Source of the DNA: Chitinophaga alhagiae
GTDB lineage: Bacteria; Bacteroidota; Bacteroidia; Chitinophagales; Chitinophagaceae
Direction: 5' to 3'
Assembly (NCBI RefSeq): GCF_003568665.1
Contig: NZ_QXMH01000001.1
Span: forward strand, 2,108,001 to 2,172,000
DNA: 64,000 nt
The notes below the pieces were generated by a model. The model worked only from the letters and a program-made list of their open reading frames with translations, did no database searches and was not told the DNA's origin. A program made the translations under genes and the position numbers. Below are positions 44,201 to 53,580 of this stretch, piece by piece. Each line of letters opens with the position of its first letter. Position 1 is the stretch's first letter.

Positions 44201-44926
44201 TCAACCGTACAACTCCAAATGAATATCATGCCGGTCATACCCCATGGCCACAATTTTCTGCCGGGCCTCGTCTATCATGGCTTTCCAGCCGCACAGGTAA
44301 AAATGAGCGGGCCTTTTGTCTGCCAGCAGCTCTTCGTACACGGCATGTACGTAGCCTTTGCGCCCCGTCCAGGAAGGATGGTCTTCACGTGAAAGGGTAG
44401 GAATGTACTGGAAGCCGGGCATCTCCGAAGAAAGCTGCTGCATTTCCGCTTTGTACAGCAGGTCTTTTTCGTACCGCGAGCCGGAAATGAGATATATGTT
44501 GGGGTGGGCAATACCGTGCAGGTGCAGGTGGTGCGTCATGGAGCGGAAAGGGGCTATGCCGGTACCGGTGCATACAAAAAAAATATCCCGCTCCATTACT
44601 TCCGGCAGGGTGAACACGCCCAGCGGGCCGCGCAGCGTCAGTTCGCTGCCTTCCTGTATCTGGGTGAACAGGTAGGTGGAGCCCAGGCCGCCTTCCAGCA
44701 GCACGATCACCAGTTCTATCTCATTGCTGCCATTGGGATGCGAGGCAATGGAATAGCTGCGCCACCGTTTATTCTTTTTTTCATGAATGGGAAGGTCGAG
44801 GGTTACAAACTGGCCAGGTTTGAAGTCAAAACTGGCTTTTTCAGGTATCTGTATCCAGAACCGCTTGGTATTATACGTCTCATCCACAATCTTCGTTACC
44901 ACGCCGGTGTACCATTGCTCGAGCAT
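44201..44926 (-). CDS. FAD-dependent ferredoxin/flavodoxin-NADP reductase-like protein
   Basis: A 241-residue reductase of the ferredoxin reductase fold. The FAD-binding motif is RSYSIAS, with GGLGSTYLF later. The NAD(P)-binding half has GTGIAPFRSM and the C-terminal YLCGWKAMIDEAR. It transfers electrons between NAD(P)H and a small carrier or acts as a phenol hydroxylase-type reductase. No ferredoxin domain is fused. The gene stands alone, with a tandem-repeat island upstream of its start. Confidence 0.88.
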   Translation of the reverse strand: MLEQWYTGVVTKIVDETYNTKRFWIQIPEKASFDFKPGQFVTLDLPIHEKKNKRWRSYSIASHPNGSNEIELVIVLLEGGLGSTYLFTQIQEGSELTLRGPLGVFTLPEVMERDIFFVCTGTGIAPFRSMTHHLHLHGIAHPNIYLISGSRYEKDLLYKAEMQQLSSEMPGFQYIPTLSREDHPSWTGRKGYVHAVYEELLADKRPAHFYLCGWKAMIDEARQKIVAMGYDRHDIHLELYG

Positions 44927-45000
44927 GTTGTGAAGTTTTATGTAAAATGATGCTTCCTTTCTTTCAAATTAAGCAAAATTCCTGAAACGTATAGGCGCGG

Positions 45001-45342
45001 GGGCGGCAAGTATTTTAAAGGCGTATGTTTCCCCGCCAGGAGACCGCTTTCCTGCCGTACCGCAACCGTCATTCGCCTTCCGCGGCAGGGCGGCAACTAT
45101 CTAAACGCGTACGCTTCCCGCCTTCAGACCGCTTTCCTGCCGTACCGCAACCGTCATTCGCCTTCCGCGGCAGGGCGGCAACTATCTAAACGCGTACGCT
45201 TCCCGCCTTCAGACCGTTTTCCCGCCGTACCGCAACCGTCATTCGCCTTCCGCGGCAGGGCGGCAACTATCTAAACGCGTACGCTTCCCGCCTTCAGACC
45301 GTTTTCCCGCCGCACCGCAACCGTCATTCGCCTTCCGCGGCC
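45001..45342. repeat. 85-bp tandem repeat array (four units) derived from a gene's 3' end
   Basis: Units at about 45001-45087, 45088-45172, 45173-45257 and 45258-45342. The shared core starting CGCAACCGTC recurs at 45061, 45146, 45231 and 45316, exactly 85 bp apart. The first unit is 2 bp longer and diverged in its left half. The last unit runs into the 3' end of the gene at 45324-45632, so units 1-3 each carry a copy of its stop codon and last codons. No spacers are present. Confidence 0.93.
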
Positions 45343-45632
45343 CGCACCGCTTTGAAATACTCCCTTATCAGGGATGTATACAATTTGTTGCGGGTTACAT
45401 TCAGCCTCACCTGTGCTTCGCGGCTTAGTTCCTCATCTGCCATGATCCGCTTGGCCTCTGCGTTGGCCTCTTCCATGATCTCGTTCACCCGCAGCTGCCG
45501 GGGGCTGAGCGTGCGGTTGCTCATGTCAGGATATTTGGCCACAATGGTCTTGTTACCGTATTGCTTGAATACGATCTGCCGGCCTACATGACCGGACATT
45601 TTCTTTAATAAGAGATGTTCGCTGATAGCCAT
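45324..45632 (-). CDS. Small conserved hypothetical protein flanked by repeat arrays
   Basis: A 102-residue cytoplasmic protein. It has no signal peptide or helix of membrane length. The first part contains GRQIVFKQYGNKTIVAKYPD; the second is helical and charged (RVNEIMEEANAEAKRIMADE, then NVTRNKLYTSLIREYF). Its last codons (A-A-E-G-E-stop) lie within the last unit of the 85-bp array. A palindrome lies just upstream of its start at 45656-45670. I recognise the pattern as a Chitinophagaceae protein of unknown role. Confidence 0.78.
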   Translation of the reverse strand: MAISEHLLLKKMSGHVGRQIVFKQYGNKTIVAKYPDMSNRTLSPRQLRVNEIMEEANAEAKRIMADEELSREAQVRLNVTRNKLYTSLIREYFKAVRAAEGE

Positions 45633-45655
45633 GTTTGATGGTTTTATCTAAAAAT

Positions 45656-45670
45656 AACCTTTTTAAGGTT
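45656..45670. promoter_or_regulatory. Palindrome upstream of the small conserved gene
   Basis: AACCTT-TTT-AAGGTT, perfect 6-bp arms, 24-38 bp before the ATG at 45632. Its position fits an operator, but the regulator is unknown. Confidence 0.4.
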
Positions 45671-45729
45671 AAAATGAGGTTATTAGCAGGTATTCTTAGG
45701 GTTTTTGATATGAATTTACTCAGGAAAAA

Positions 45730-45761
45730 CCCAGGAATACCCTAGGATAACCCTAGGATAA
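45730..45761 (+). repeat. Short tandem repeat CCCTAGGATAA
   Basis: Two exact 11-bp copies at 45740-45750 and 45751-45761, preceded by a degenerate copy at 45730-45739. Each exact copy contains the palindrome CCTAGG. It lies between the small conserved gene and the 67-bp array. Confidence 0.75.
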
Positions 45762-45790
45762 TATATTAAAGACCATCACCCAAACAACCG

Positions 45791-46175
45791 GCGGAAGTAT
45801 CGCCTTCTGCTGGTTCTTCCCGTATTTCCATCGGGTCTGCCTGCCGGACATCGTCCGGTTTAATCGTCTTCTGCCGGTTCTTCCCGTATTTCCACCGGGT
45901 CTGCCTGCCGGACATCGTCCGGTATAATCGCCTTCTGCCGGTTCTTCCCCCTGTATTTCCACCGGGTCTGCCTGTCGGACATCGTCCGGTATAATCGCCT
46001 TCTGCCGGTTCTTCCCCCTGTATTTCCATCGGGTCTGCCTGCCGGACATCGTCCGGTATAATCGCCTTCTGCCGGTTCTTCCCCCTGTATTTCCACCGGG
46101 TCTGCCTGCCGGACATCGTTCAGTATAATCACCTTCTGCCTACGCTTATCCCGTATTTCCACCACGTCAACCTTC
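45791..46175. repeat. 64-67-bp tandem repeat array with a hairpin in each unit
   Basis: The core GGGTCTGCCTG recurs at 45833, 45897, 45964, 46031 and 46098, with spacings 64, 67, 67 and 67; a degenerate unit follows near 46164. Each unit has the palindrome CCGGAC-ATC-GTCCGG or a close variant. On the minus strand the array is open in all three frames, because 67 is not a multiple of three; read through, it gives a 67-residue superrepeat. These are repeat-driven reading frames, with no start or homology supporting a gene. The array ends about 60 bp before mfd. Confidence 0.93.
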
Positions 46176-46222
46176 TTTTGTTATCAATCTCCTTCACTGC
46201 CGCCCTTCATCCAAAAATGCCT

Positions 46223-46230
46223 TATCTTTG
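46223..46230 (+). promoter_or_regulatory. -7 promoter element directly before mfd
   Basis: TATCTTTG with a predicted transcript start about 5 nt before the ATG at 46239, giving an almost leaderless mRNA. No TTG at the standard spacing. Confidence 0.45.
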
Positions 46231-46238
46231 CAGCCTTC

Positions 46239-49200
46239 ATGAATTTGCAGGGAGTTTTACAGTTGTTTGAGCGAGATGCCCGCCTGAAATCACTGGCGGA
46301 CGGGATCGCTTTGCCTGTTCCCGGCTATTTTCACCTCACCGGCCTGGCCGGCAGCGCCGCTTCTTTCGTAGCTGCGTCGGCCTGGAGTGCCACAGACCTC
46401 AATCACCTCTTCATCCTGAACGACAAGGAAGAAGCCGCCTATTTTCACAACGACCTTGAGCAGCTCACCCAGGCGCTGGACATCTTTTACTTCCCCGATT
46501 CCTTCAAGAAAACGGGCCAGTTCCAGGAGTTCAACAGCAGCCACAGCTTGCTGCGCACCGAGGCGCTCATGAAGCTCACCGGCCCGCAGGTACACCGCAA
46601 AGTGCTGGTGACCTACCCCGAAGCGCTTTATGAAAAAGTGGCGGGCAACACCGCCTACAACGCCAACATGGTCAGCATCAAGGTGGGCGAAACACTGAAG
46701 GTAGACGGCCTGCTGGAAAAGCTCACGGCCTGGGGCTTTGAACATTCAGACTTTGTATACGGCCCCGGCCAGTTTGCCGTGCGCGGGGGCATTCTTGATA
46801 TTTATTCTTTCGGTAACGAAAAACCGTACCGCCTGGAGCTGTTCGGAGAAGAGGTAGACTCCATCCGCCTGTTTGACCCGGAAACCCAGCTTAGCGAACG
46901 CAAGCTGATGCAGGTAACCCTCATTGCCAATATGGACACGCGGGCCACCACCCACGCCAAAATGAGCCTGCCGGATTTTTTGCCCGCCAATACCGTGGTG
47001 TGGGTCAAAGACCCCGCATATGTGGAAGGCGTTATTGGCCAGATGGAGCAGCGCCTGGAAGACTGGCTGCAAACCGGGCACCAGGTAAGGGTAACGGAGG
47101 AAGAGGAAATCACCCTCACGGAAGATGATTTTGTAAAAGGCAGCGTTCTTATGCGGCAGCTGCTGCGGCGCTCCTGCGTGGTGTTCGGGCCCAATTTCAA
47201 TTTTGAGAACGTACCGGCCGCCGTGCGGTCCATCGTTTTCAACACAAAAGAACAACCGGTGTTCAACCGCCAGTTTGACCTTTTGATCAAAGACCTGGCT
47301 ACTCATAACGCCGCCCGGGCATCCATCTTCATTTTTGCCGAAAACCCGCGGCAGCTGGAACGCCTCCGCAGCATTTTTGAAGACCTGAAGGCCGAACTGG
47401 TGTTTCACCCTGTACCGGTAGCCATCAGCGCGGGTTTTATTGATACAGACCTGCAACTGGCGTGTTATACGGACCACCAGATCTTTCAGCGTTACCACAA
47501 ATACAAGGTGAAGCAGGCCTACAACAAGAACAAGGCCATCACCCTCAAAACCCTGCGGGAGCTGCAGGCGGGAGACTATGTAACGCACATAGACCATGGC
47601 GTGGGCGTATACAGCGGCCTGCAGAAAATAGAAGTGGCCGGCAAAATGCAGGAGGCCATCCGCATCATTTACAAGAACAACGACTTGCTGTACGTGAACA
47701 TCAACTCACTGCACAAGATCAGCAAATACACCGGCAAGGAAGGCGTAGCGCCCCGTGTGAACAAGCTGGGCAGCGATGCCTGGGAAAAACTGAAGGAGAA
47801 GGCGAAAACGGAGGTGAAAGATATTGCCAAAGACCTCATCAAACTGTACGCCGCGCGTAAAGCGCAGCAGGGTTTTGCCCATACGCCGGATACATACCTG
47901 CAAACGGAACTGGAGGCGTCTTTCATTTATGAAGACACGCCAGACCAGAGCAAATCCACGGCAGACGTGAAGCGGGACATGGAATCTCCCGCGCCGATGG
48001 ACCGCCTGGTGTGCGGGGACGTAGGCTTCGGCAAAACGGAAGTGGCCGTGCGCGCCGCCTTCAAAACCGTGGTAGACGGCAAGCAGGCCGCCGTATTGGT
48101 GCCCACCACCATCCTCGCTTTCCAGCATTACAAAACCTTCTCGGAGCGGTTGAAAGATTTTCCCTGCACGGTAGACTACATCAACCGTTTCAAGTCTTCC
48201 AAAGAGAAAAAGGAAACGCTGAAAAAGCTGGAAGAAGGAAAGGTAGACATCATTATAGGCACCCACGCGCTGCTTGGCAAAGACGTGAAGTTCAAAGACC
48301 TGGGTGTAATGGTGATAGACGAGGAGCAGAAATTTGGCGTTACCGCCAAGGAAAAGCTGAAAACGATGAAAGTGAACGTAGACACGCTCACGCTAACGGC
48401 AACGCCTATACCAAGAACGCTGCAGTTTTCCCTCATGGGCGCGCGTGACCTGTCTGTGATCAACACGCCGCCGCCCAACCGGCAGCCTATTGAAACGGAG
48501 GTGCTGGTGTTTGACAAAGACCAGATACGGGATGCCATTTATTACGAAGCCGAACGCGGCGGCCAGGTGTATTTCATCCACAACCGTATTAACGGCCTGC
48601 GCGAAATGGCCGCGCTTATCCAGGAGCTGTGCCCGGACCTGTCTGTTGCCACCGCTCACGGCCAGCTGGAAGGTCACAAGCTGGAAGAGGTGATCATGGA
48701 TTTTATAGACCGCAAGTATGACGTGCTGGTGTGTACCAATATTGTGGAAAGCGGGGTAGACATTTCCAACGCCAATACCATCATCATCAACAACGCCCAC
48801 CACTTTGGCCTGAGTGACCTGCACCAGTTGCGCGGCAGGGTAGGGCGCAGCAATAAAAAGGCCTTCTGTTACCTGTTGGCGCCCCCCATGAGCACGCTGC
48901 CGGCAGACAGCCGCAAGCGCCTGCAAACACTGGAGCAGCACAGCGAGCTGGGCAGCGGTTTCCAGATAGCCATGAGAGACCTGGACATTCGCGGCGCGGG
49001 CAACCTGCTGGGCGGGGAGCAAAGCGGGTTTATTGCCGAAATAGGGCTTGACATGTACCAGAAAATATTGGACGAAGCCATCCGCGAGCTGAAACAGACA
49101 GACTTCAAAGATCTTTTCAAAGACCAGCTGGAAGAAAAGAAAGATTATATCAGCGATTGTACCATAGATACAGACCTGGAAATACTCATACCGGATTCTT

Positions 49201-49610
49201 ATGTGGAAAGCATTCAGGAACGCCTGAACCTTTACCAGGAGCTGGACAATATCACGCAGGAAACAAAACTGGCAGAGTTCGAGCAGGCTATGGAAGACCG
49301 CTTTGGCCCCGTGCCCGAGCCGGTGAAAGACCTCTTCACCACCATCCGCACCCGCTGGATGGCCATTGAGCTGGGCTTCGAAAAAATGATCCTGAAAGAA
49401 GAGACCCTGCGCTGTTATTTTATCAATAACCCAGACAGCCCTTATTTTGAATCACCCACTTTCCAGCACATTCTCCATTACATACAAACGCGCACCAACA
49501 ATGCAAGGCTGAAACAGCTGGGCAAAAACTTCATGCTGATCATAGACCGTATGAAGGATATGAACCACATTCACGCCTTCCTCGAAAAAATGACGGCGGC
49601 GCGCGGTTGA
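46239..49610 (+). CDS. mfd: Transcription-repair coupling factor
   Basis: A 1123-residue SF2 translocase that removes RNA polymerase stalled at DNA lesions and recruits UvrA. The N-terminal UvrB-like region is followed by the RNA-polymerase-interacting domain (about 440-510, with AGDYVTHIDHGVGVYSG). The helicase core has Walker A GDVGFGKTEVA, DEEQ box VIDEEQKFGV, TATPIPRTL and a Q-x-x-GRxGR-type motif QLRGRVGRS. The C-terminal TRCF domain closes it. Length is typical. Start at 46239 follows a -7 box. Confidence 0.98.
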   Translation: MNLQGVLQLFERDARLKSLADGIALPVPGYFHLTGLAGSAASFVAASAWSATDLNHLFILNDKEEAAYFHNDLEQLTQALDIFYFPDSFKKTGQFQEFNSSHSLLRTEALMKLTGPQVHRKVLVTYPEALYEKVAGNTAYNANMVSIKVGETLKVDGLLEKLTAWGFEHSDFVYGPGQFAVRGGILDIYSFGNEKPYRLELFGEEVDSIRLFDPETQLSERKLMQVTLIANMDTRATTHAKMSLPDFLPANTVVWVKDPAYVEGVIGQMEQRLEDWLQTGHQVRVTEEEEITLTEDDFVKGSVLMRQLLRRSCVVFGPNFNFENVPAAVRSIVFNTKEQPVFNRQFDLLIKDLATHNAARASIFIFAENPRQLERLRSIFEDLKAELVFHPVPVAISAGFIDTDLQLACYTDHQIFQRYHKYKVKQAYNKNKAITLKTLRELQAGDYVTHIDHGVGVYSGLQKIEVAGKMQEAIRIIYKNNDLLYVNINSLHKISKYTGKEGVAPRVNKLGSDAWEKLKEKAKTEVKDIAKDLIKLYAARKAQQGFAHTPDTYLQTELEASFIYEDTPDQSKSTADVKRDMESPAPMDRLVCGDVGFGKTEVAVRAAFKTVVDGKQAAVLVPTTILAFQHYKTFSERLKDFPCTVDYINRFKSSKEKKETLKKLEEGKVDIIIGTHALLGKDVKFKDLGVMVIDEEQKFGVTAKEKLKTMKVNVDTLTLTATPIPRTLQFSLMGARDLSVINTPPPNRQPIETEVLVFDKDQIRDAIYYEAERGGQVYFIHNRINGLREMAALIQELCPDLSVATAHGQLEGHKLEEVIMDFIDRKYDVLVCTNIVESGVDISNANTIIINNAHHFGLSDLHQLRGRVGRSNKKAFCYLLAPPMSTLPADSRKRLQTLEQHSELGSGFQIAMRDLDIRGAGNLLGGEQSGFIAEIGLDMYQKILDEAIRELKQTDFKDLFKDQLEEKKDYISDCTIDTDLEILIPDSYVESIQERLNLYQELDNITQETKLAEFEQAMEDRFGPVPEPVKDLFTTIRTRWMAIELGFEKMILKEETLRCYFINNPDSPYFESPTFQHILHYIQTRTNNARLKQLGKNFMLIIDRMKDMNHIHAFLEKMTAARG

Positions 49611-49621
49611 TTTTTGTAACA

Positions 49622-49629
49622 TATATTTG
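49622..49629 (+). promoter_or_regulatory. -7 promoter element of the SIMPL-domain gene
   Basis: TATATTTG matches TAnnTTTG, 12 bp after the mfd stop. The predicted leader is about 115 nt. Confidence 0.4.
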
Positions 49630-49748
49630 CTTCGTACGTTAAACCCTCATTACCTGACTAAAAACACAAAGAAACGTTAAAGCCTGCACGGGCATATGGA
49701 ATTGCATACAAACCCTGCATCCTGATCTTGAATTTAAAACTGAAAGCA

Positions 49749-50474
49749 ATGAAAAAATTAACCGTATTATTAATGGGACTCTTTATGACAGCAACAGCCT
49801 TTGCACAAACACCAGACAGCAAACCCCCGGTGAAGAAGATCGAAGTGACCGGTTCTGCCGAAATGGAGATCACCCCTGACGTGATCACGCTGAACATCAC
49901 CCTGCGCGAGTATATGAAGAGCAAAACCAGCAAGGTGGCCATCACTACCCTGGAAAAACAATTGCAGGATGCGGTGGAGAAAGCGGGCATTCCGAAAGAG
50001 AATTTCACCATTGCCAATGTATTTGGTTATAACTATGACCAGTGGTGGAAGAAAAAGAAAAATGATGTGGACTTCATGGCCCGCAAGCAATACAGCCTGA
50101 AGCTGAACCGGCTTGACAAGATCAACGGTATTTTGTCTGCCGTGGACGATGAAGGTATTGAAAGCGTGAACATCGCTTCTTATACCCACAGCAAAATGGA
50201 CGAGTACCGCAAGCAGGTAAAAATGAATGCGCTGAAGGCCGCCAAAACCAAAGCGGAATACCTCCTGGGCGCTATTGATGAAAAAATTGCCGGCGTTATT
50301 GAAGTGCAGGAATTTAACACAGACCAGTATAGTGACGTACGCCCCGAAGTGGCCAACGTGCGTATGTACAAGGCTGCCGCCGCAGACGCTATGGGCGGTG
50401 CGCCTGATTCCAACATAGACTTCAAGACCATTAAGGTGCGTGCTGAAGTGAGAGCGGTGTTCGGGATCAAATAA
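49749..50474 (+). CDS. SIMPL (DUF541) domain protein, secreted
   Basis: A 241-residue protein with signal peptide (MKKLTVLLMGLFMTATAFAQ, cleavage after residue 19). The SIMPL domain begins KKIEVTGSAEMEITPDVITL and has the repeated beta-alpha pattern with SVNIASYTHSKMDEYRKQV. The family is widespread and binds itself or partners in the envelope; no activity is assigned. The ATG at 49749 gives a proper signal; the in-frame start at 49728 lies upstream. A terminator follows. Confidence 0.9.
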   Translation: MKKLTVLLMGLFMTATAFAQTPDSKPPVKKIEVTGSAEMEITPDVITLNITLREYMKSKTSKVAITTLEKQLQDAVEKAGIPKENFTIANVFGYNYDQWWKKKKNDVDFMARKQYSLKLNRLDKINGILSAVDDEGIESVNIASYTHSKMDEYRKQVKMNALKAAKTKAEYLLGAIDEKIAGVIEVQEFNTDQYSDVRPEVANVRMYKAAAADAMGGAPDSNIDFKTIKVRAEVRAVFGIK

Positions 50475-50498
50475 GCGATCCTGGAAAAATATTCCCGA

Positions 50499-50529
50499 CC
50501 CGGCGGCCAGAACGGCTGCCGGGTTTTTT
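50499..50529 (+). terminator. Terminator of the SIMPL gene
   Basis: 10-bp GC-rich stem (50499-50508 with 50514-50523), 5-nt loop, then six T at 50524-50529. Confidence 0.88.
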
Positions 50530-50621
50530 GCGCCACCAGCCGGCCGGGAAGGGCTGTACAGGGCGGCCTGCAATTTTGCCGGCTCTGCGGCAGGTTCTCG
50601 GAATGCTCTCCGGTGAAAATG

Positions 50622-50659
50622 AAAAAAGGGCTGCCGGTCGTCACCGGTAGCCCTTTTTT
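50622..50659. terminator. Second, orphan bidirectional terminator
   Basis: 17-bp stem (50622-50638 with 50643-50659), 4-nt loop CGTC, flanked by A6 and T6. It lies 93 bp after the SIMPL terminator and 170 bp from the end of the leftward lipoprotein gene, with no gene between. Confidence 0.85.
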
Positions 50660-50826
50660 AGTCTGTTTTACACGTCATAAAGCGCCGGAAGACGCATAAC
50701 GGGTGTTCTCTACTGTCAATTAAACTGTCTGTCAGTCTATTTTGCTACTATGGCGCCGCGCGCCCGGCGCAACGGGCCATAATCAGGTAAGTTGGGATAA
50801 ATAGGACACAGGTTATGTAAAAGCAT

Positions 50827-51342
50827 TTAATTCATTTTGATGATCGGGCTTACCTCAAACTTCCCGTCTGTAACGGTCTTTTTATCTTCCTCTATCACAT
50901 CATGCACCAATACGCCGGTAAAAGAACCTTTTGCTTTGGTTTCCGTGATAGACTCTATGGTAATGGAAGCCGCGGCGTTCAGGGCCACGTCATCCGCGGA
51001 GTAGCCGTCTGAAGTGCCCAGTTTTTTGCTCCAGGCTATAAAGTTCATATCGGTAGCGCTCAATTTGTATTCGCCAGCTTTTAATTGTTTGCCGGGAAAT
51101 ACAATGTTGAGGGTAAGCCCCTGGTTGCTGGCGGTAAGGCCGCTGATCACCAGCACGTAGTTGCCCGTAGAATCGTACAGGCTGGCGGTCAACTGCTTGG
51201 TAACGGTTACCAGGGAGTCGTTCACCTTCATGGAAAAATTGCCCTGGCTGATGTTATCGTTGAAAATATCCTTCTTTTCGCAGGCGGAAAACAGGGCGGC
51301 AGACAAGATGGCCAGGCCCGGTATCAGGGATTTCTTTTTCAT
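50827..51342 (-). CDS. Predicted lipoprotein, DUF6252-like
   Basis: A 171-residue lipoprotein with lipobox FSAC (Cys21; LAILSAALFSACEKK). The mature part is beta-rich: FSMKVNDSLVTVTKQLTASL, NIVFPGKQLKAGEYKLSAT and a final strand VTDGKFEVSPI. This resembles small DUF6252-type beta-sandwich lipoproteins, which is a weak assignment. The ATG at 51342 follows a -7 box; an upstream in-frame ATG at 51372 lies before the predicted transcript start. No operon partner is seen. Confidence 0.72.
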   Translation of the reverse strand: MKKKSLIPGLAILSAALFSACEKKDIFNDNISQGNFSMKVNDSLVTVTKQLTASLYDSTGNYVLVISGLTASNQGLTLNIVFPGKQLKAGEYKLSATDMNFIAWSKKLGTSDGYSADDVALNAAASITIESITETKAKGSFTGVLVHDVIEEDKKTVTDGKFEVSPIIKMN

Positions 51343-51369
51343 AGGTACAGCTAATTGCATGCAATATAG

Positions 51370-51377
51370 CAAACTTA
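51370..51377 (-). promoter_or_regulatory. -7 promoter element of the lipoprotein gene
   Basis: Minus-strand TAAGTTTG matches TAnnTTTG and lies about 24 nt from the chosen ATG once the start is placed near 51366. Confidence 0.45.
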
Positions 51378-51432
51378 TACAGATTATAAAATTATTTCAT
51401 TAATAAAATTTCATATCTGTAGTGGCAAAAAG

Positions 51433-51460
51433 AAGGCCGTTCCGGTAAAGGAACGGCCTT
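51433..51460 (-). terminator. Terminator of gyrB
   Basis: An 11-bp stem (51433-51443 with 51450-51460), 6-nt loop, and an A-rich left flank that reads as T on the minus strand. Confidence 0.8.
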
Positions 51461-51480
51461 TTGTATTATTGTTCAGCCGT

Positions 51481-53490
<2,010 letters not shown>

Positions 53491-53580
53491 TCAGTAGACA
53501 ATCCAGCAAAAATAAGCAAAATCAGCCTAATTTCCATGAAAAACAAGGTGTTTTTAGGGGTGGTGGATAGTATGTGAATA

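Larger units (their letters stand above)
50475..50826. other. Intergenic region after the SIMPL gene
   Basis: About 350 bases without a gene. It holds two strong hairpin terminators (50499-50529 and 50622-50659) with only about 90 bases between them and no gene between. The 170 bases after the second terminator contain no gene signal. Confidence 0.55.

Noticed and set aside
45753..46165. Three overlapping minus-strand frames within the 67-bp array as genes
   Set aside because: They are one repeat read in three phases with no credible start or homology; reported as repeats.
45001..46175. CRISPR array
   Set aside because: Repeats are directly adjacent with no unique spacers and no cas genes nearby.
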